Assembly: GCA_949825045.1 (NCBI GenBank)
Contig: OX463809.1
Span: forward strand, 9,017,501 to 9,081,500
Direction of reading: 5' to 3'
DNA: 64,000 nt
DNA from: Argyresthia goedartella
Lineage: Eukaryota; Arthropoda; Insecta; Lepidoptera; Argyresthiidae
The position numbers were made by a program, and so were the translations under genes. Shown in pieces: positions 61,737-64,000 of the stretch (position 1 is the stretch's first letter; the number at the start of each line of letters is the position of its first letter). A model generated the notes under the pieces. It did not search any database. It was not told the DNA's origin and saw only the letters and a program-made list of their open reading frames with translations.

Positions 61737-61776
61737 CAAGATGCCCGAGTAGAAATATTTCTATTCGGGCATCTTG
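61737..61776. repeat. 40-bp palindrome at a LINE 5' junction
   Basis: CAAGATGCCCGAGTAGAAAT (61737-61756) is inverted at 61757-61776 with one wobble mismatch and no loop. It sits where the LINE copy downstream starts. Confidence 0.7.
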
Positions 61777-62690
61777 GATGCATGAAGTTTCTTGGAATAA
61801 CCTTTGATGGCAAATTAGATTAGAAACAAGATAGATTAGCTGGTAAATTAAGTTCTGTGGCTTACGCTGTTAGGAGCATCAGACACATCATGGATGTGGC
61901 TACATCTAGGCTAGTATAATTTAGTTACTTTTATACTGTCATGTCCTATGGAATCTTGTAGTTACTTTCATAGTGTCATGTCCTATGGAATCTTCCTGTG
62001 GGGGAAAGCAGCGGATGTTCAATCTATTTTTATTTTACAGAAAAGAGCTTTTCGAGCAATTTATAATTTAAAACGAACAGACTCCTTAAGAGAGCTTTTT
62101 AAAGAAATTGACATACTAACTGTATCTAGTCAATTTATTTTAGAAAATATAATGTATGTACGCAAGAACCTTACAACAATTTCCAAACTTAGTTCCGATG
62201 GCTGCAATGTTGACCTAAGTAAAAATCACCGACTACTTGCGCCCATGTTTAGACTCGCGAAGATTAGCAATTCTTTCGAGGGTCAGTGCATTCTCTACTA
62301 CAATAAGATATCTCTGGAGATTTTGAAATTGCAATTTGAGCATTTTAAAAAGCATGTTAAAGCGACTGTGTCGAAAAAGAGATGTTACAATGTTCAAGAT
62401 TACTTAAATGACGGGACTGTATGGGGTTTATCTAGCTCAACACAGAAATTGCTGTTAATAGTTTTTTATTTGTTCATTCCTGCTTTTTAATCATAATAAT
62501 GAATATTGTATGTAGTTAAGCACAACCAATTTTTAAAGAGATTTAAAAATCAATCTGTGGGAGCTTCTACGCTCTGTGGAAGAAGCCACAGTGGTCCAAT
62601 GTAGAGAATAGGCAAAAATGACGTTTGCTAAGTATATGTGAATATAGTACATATATATACAGTAATAAAGAACCTTGACTTTTGACTTTA
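61757..62690 (+). mobile_element. CR1/Jockey-like LINE, 5'-truncated copy
   Basis: Same subfamily as 14510-15742. Coding remnant to 62490, then a 3' UTR with CTGTGGGAGCTTCTACGCTC, GCCACAGTGGTCCAATGTAG and an end in TTGACTT repeats (62668-62690). Confidence 0.75.
61780..62490 (+). pseudogene. LINE reverse transcriptase C-terminus
   Basis: The first part (MKFLGITFDGKLD, LAGKLSSVAYAVRSIRHIMD) has stops. A 37-bp direct duplication (61922-61958 and 61959-61995, TAGTTACTTTYATASTGTCA...) shifts the frame. From 61960 the frame is open: SYFHSVMSYGIFLWGKAADV, FILQKRAFRAIYNLKRTDSL, MFRLAKISNSFEGQCILYYN and RCYNVQDYLNDGTVWG, then a read-through to a stop at 62490. The final stop usual for the family is lost, so about 22 extra residues are added. 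Confidence 0.8.
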
Positions 62691-63032
62691 CTTTTATGAC
62701 AAAACTACTATTAGGAGATATCAATATGAGCGACATCAACTGTACCAAATAGCTCACACTTAACCCCTACTCACACCAGCACCGTCGACCACCTGGAACT
62801 CATTGACATGATGAGTTTTTGTTACTTGAAACAGTTCAATTCCATTCCAAACTCTCAAAACTGAATTCTGGAAGACTAGAGTCTATGCCAACAACACTGT
62901 GAAAGTAACCAGATGTCTCGAAGCCTTAAGCAAAATTGAACTTTCAGCCACCACTCATTAATTGTAAACAACCCAACTTTGTTGAAATTATGAAACTAAA
63001 ACTATCGACCCAAAATGTCAATCGAGTACTTT

Positions 63033-63670
63033 TACTATAGAGAAGCTTCAGCGAAGATATTTATCACATTTAATAATATTTTGAGACCTAAAAGCATAAA
63101 AGGCTCCTCTTTTGCACGTTTTTATTTTATTTGATATTGATTATCAACAATAAATACGAATTTAAAGTTCATAAAACGGAACGTGTAGAAACTCCCACCA
63201 GCGGAAGTGACGACCTGAATGCAATTGCGATACTTCGATGTAAAGGACAGGGCCATACCTCAGTCTCTCTTCCCTTTCCAAACGCAAGAAAGAGAATATA
63301 TTGACACATAGATTTGTCCCTTACATAGAAGTGTCAAAATAGGTATTTGACAAGGTAGTCCGATACATTTAAAAACGCGTCTCGAGCTGAACCTATTTCA
63401 ACAAAAACGATTGACATTATCAGAATTGTATACTTCCAGCAGTTTTATTTTATAAACTCAATTTTGTGTTGAAAAGACAGCATTTGACGTCACATGCTAA
63501 CATTTCATAGAACTCGTGAACAAAATTACGGTTTTGACAGTTCCAAAAAAGTATATATTTTGACTAGCAGTCAAATACCGTATTGCATTCAAGACGTGGC
63601 TTCTGGTGATGCGTGTTTTCGCGCTAAACTGTCAAGGGTCCGATTGAACCCACGATTTTTGGATATATAA
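63033..63670 (+). repeat. dispersed repeat, copy 2 with insertion
   Basis: Ends match 56005-56370 (TAGAGAAGCTTC, ATTTATCACATTTAATAATA, GGCTCCTCTTTTG; TTTTCGCGCTAAACTGTCAA, AACCCACGATTTTTGG). About 270 extra bases at roughly 63335-63600 (GAAGTGTCAAAATAGGTATT to AGTCAAATACCG) have no counterpart in copy 1 and may be a further insertion with loosely inverted TGTCAAAA/TTTTGACA tips. Confidence 0.6.
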
Positions 63671-64000
63671 TGCATACAAATATTACAAATATAACAGTGG
63701 TGTGTGAGAAATCCTGAAGCTGTAAATGTCACTTTTGCCGCTTGTGTGAGCATTCCTGGACCAGGATTTTATGAGTAGATTCAATGTTGTATCCGTTGCT
63801 CTGTTCATTTTATTGCGATCTCTTTCTAACCTAATTCAAAATGTATCAAGTTTTATACGCTTTATTTATGTCACTCACTGCCAACGTTACTAATTGAAGA
63901 CGCCATTGTCACAGGCATTTGGCGCGCATTTCGATTGTGATAATAAAGTGAAAACCCGATAGTTTAAGTGTTTTGCTGCCCTTTCACTATGCAACGGTAA
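63671..64000. other. no gene seen
   Basis: Unique-looking AT-rich sequence to the window end. Confidence 0.4.

Overview
This 64 kb window is animal, almost certainly insect and most likely lepidopteran (moth or butterfly). It is AT-rich, has no operons and no long host open reading frames. Nearly everything recognisable is transposable-element (TE) sequence of kinds common in Lepidoptera: RTE-like and CR1/Jockey-like LINEs with short repeated tails, three families of tRNA-derived SINEs, many short terminal-inverted-repeat (TIR) elements (MITEs), and a roughly 330-400 bp interspersed repeat that starts or ends with GGGTTCCGTACC and carries an internal TGTC/GACG microsatellite. The lineage is inferred from repeat style; no species can be named from the sequence.

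Layout. 0-9.6 kb: tandemly duplicated non-coding blocks, SINE copies, MITEs and a LINE 3' relic. 11.3-13 kb: a long palindrome followed by a 5'-truncated RTE-type LINE whose 458-codon reverse-transcriptase ORF is unbroken. 13-17.9 kb: LINE relics, SINEs and three TIR elements. 18.1-21.1 kb: the common interspersed repeat, a first copy of an element with an internal 132-bp-type tandem array, a SINE and two MITEs. 21.6-25 kb: mostly featureless. 25.5-31.6 kb: a second, inverted copy of the array element, interrupted by a 5.26-kb Ty3/gypsy-type LTR retrotransposon with a TATA target-site duplication; its gag start codon lies inside the LTR. 31.6-37.6 kb: AT-rich sequence with hairpins, tandem duplications and small MITEs. 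37.6-42.25 kb: a hierarchical fold-back structure of about 4.6 kb. 44.57-44.64 kb: a 70-nt candidate host exon on the minus strand with good splice sites. 45.6-46.4 kb: a deletion derivative of a Tc1-like DD34E transposon with perfect 26-bp TIRs. 50.3-54 kb: a CR1/Jockey-like LINE with an ORF1 resembling a degenerate SGNH esterase, an endonuclease and a broken reverse transcriptase, plus a partial ORF1 copy just upstream. 57.2-58.9 kb: a dead IS630/Tc1-type transposase interrupted by a SINE and a MITE. 59.3-62.7 kb: more LINE relics and the common repeat. 63.0-63.7 kb: a second copy of a dispersed repeat also present at 56 kb.

How it works together: no host pathway can be read here. The simplest model is that the window is a large TE-filled intron or intergenic region; the single candidate exon suggests a minus-strand host gene crosses at least part of it. 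The autonomous-type elements are all truncated, frameshifted or internally deleted. Nested insertions give a relative order: the array element preceded the LTR element, and the IS630-type transposase preceded the SINE and MITE inside it. The best candidates for something undescribed are the fold-back locus at 37.6-42.25 kb, the LTR retrotransposon with gag starting in its LTR, two MITEs that share a core but have different ends, and the small candidate exon.
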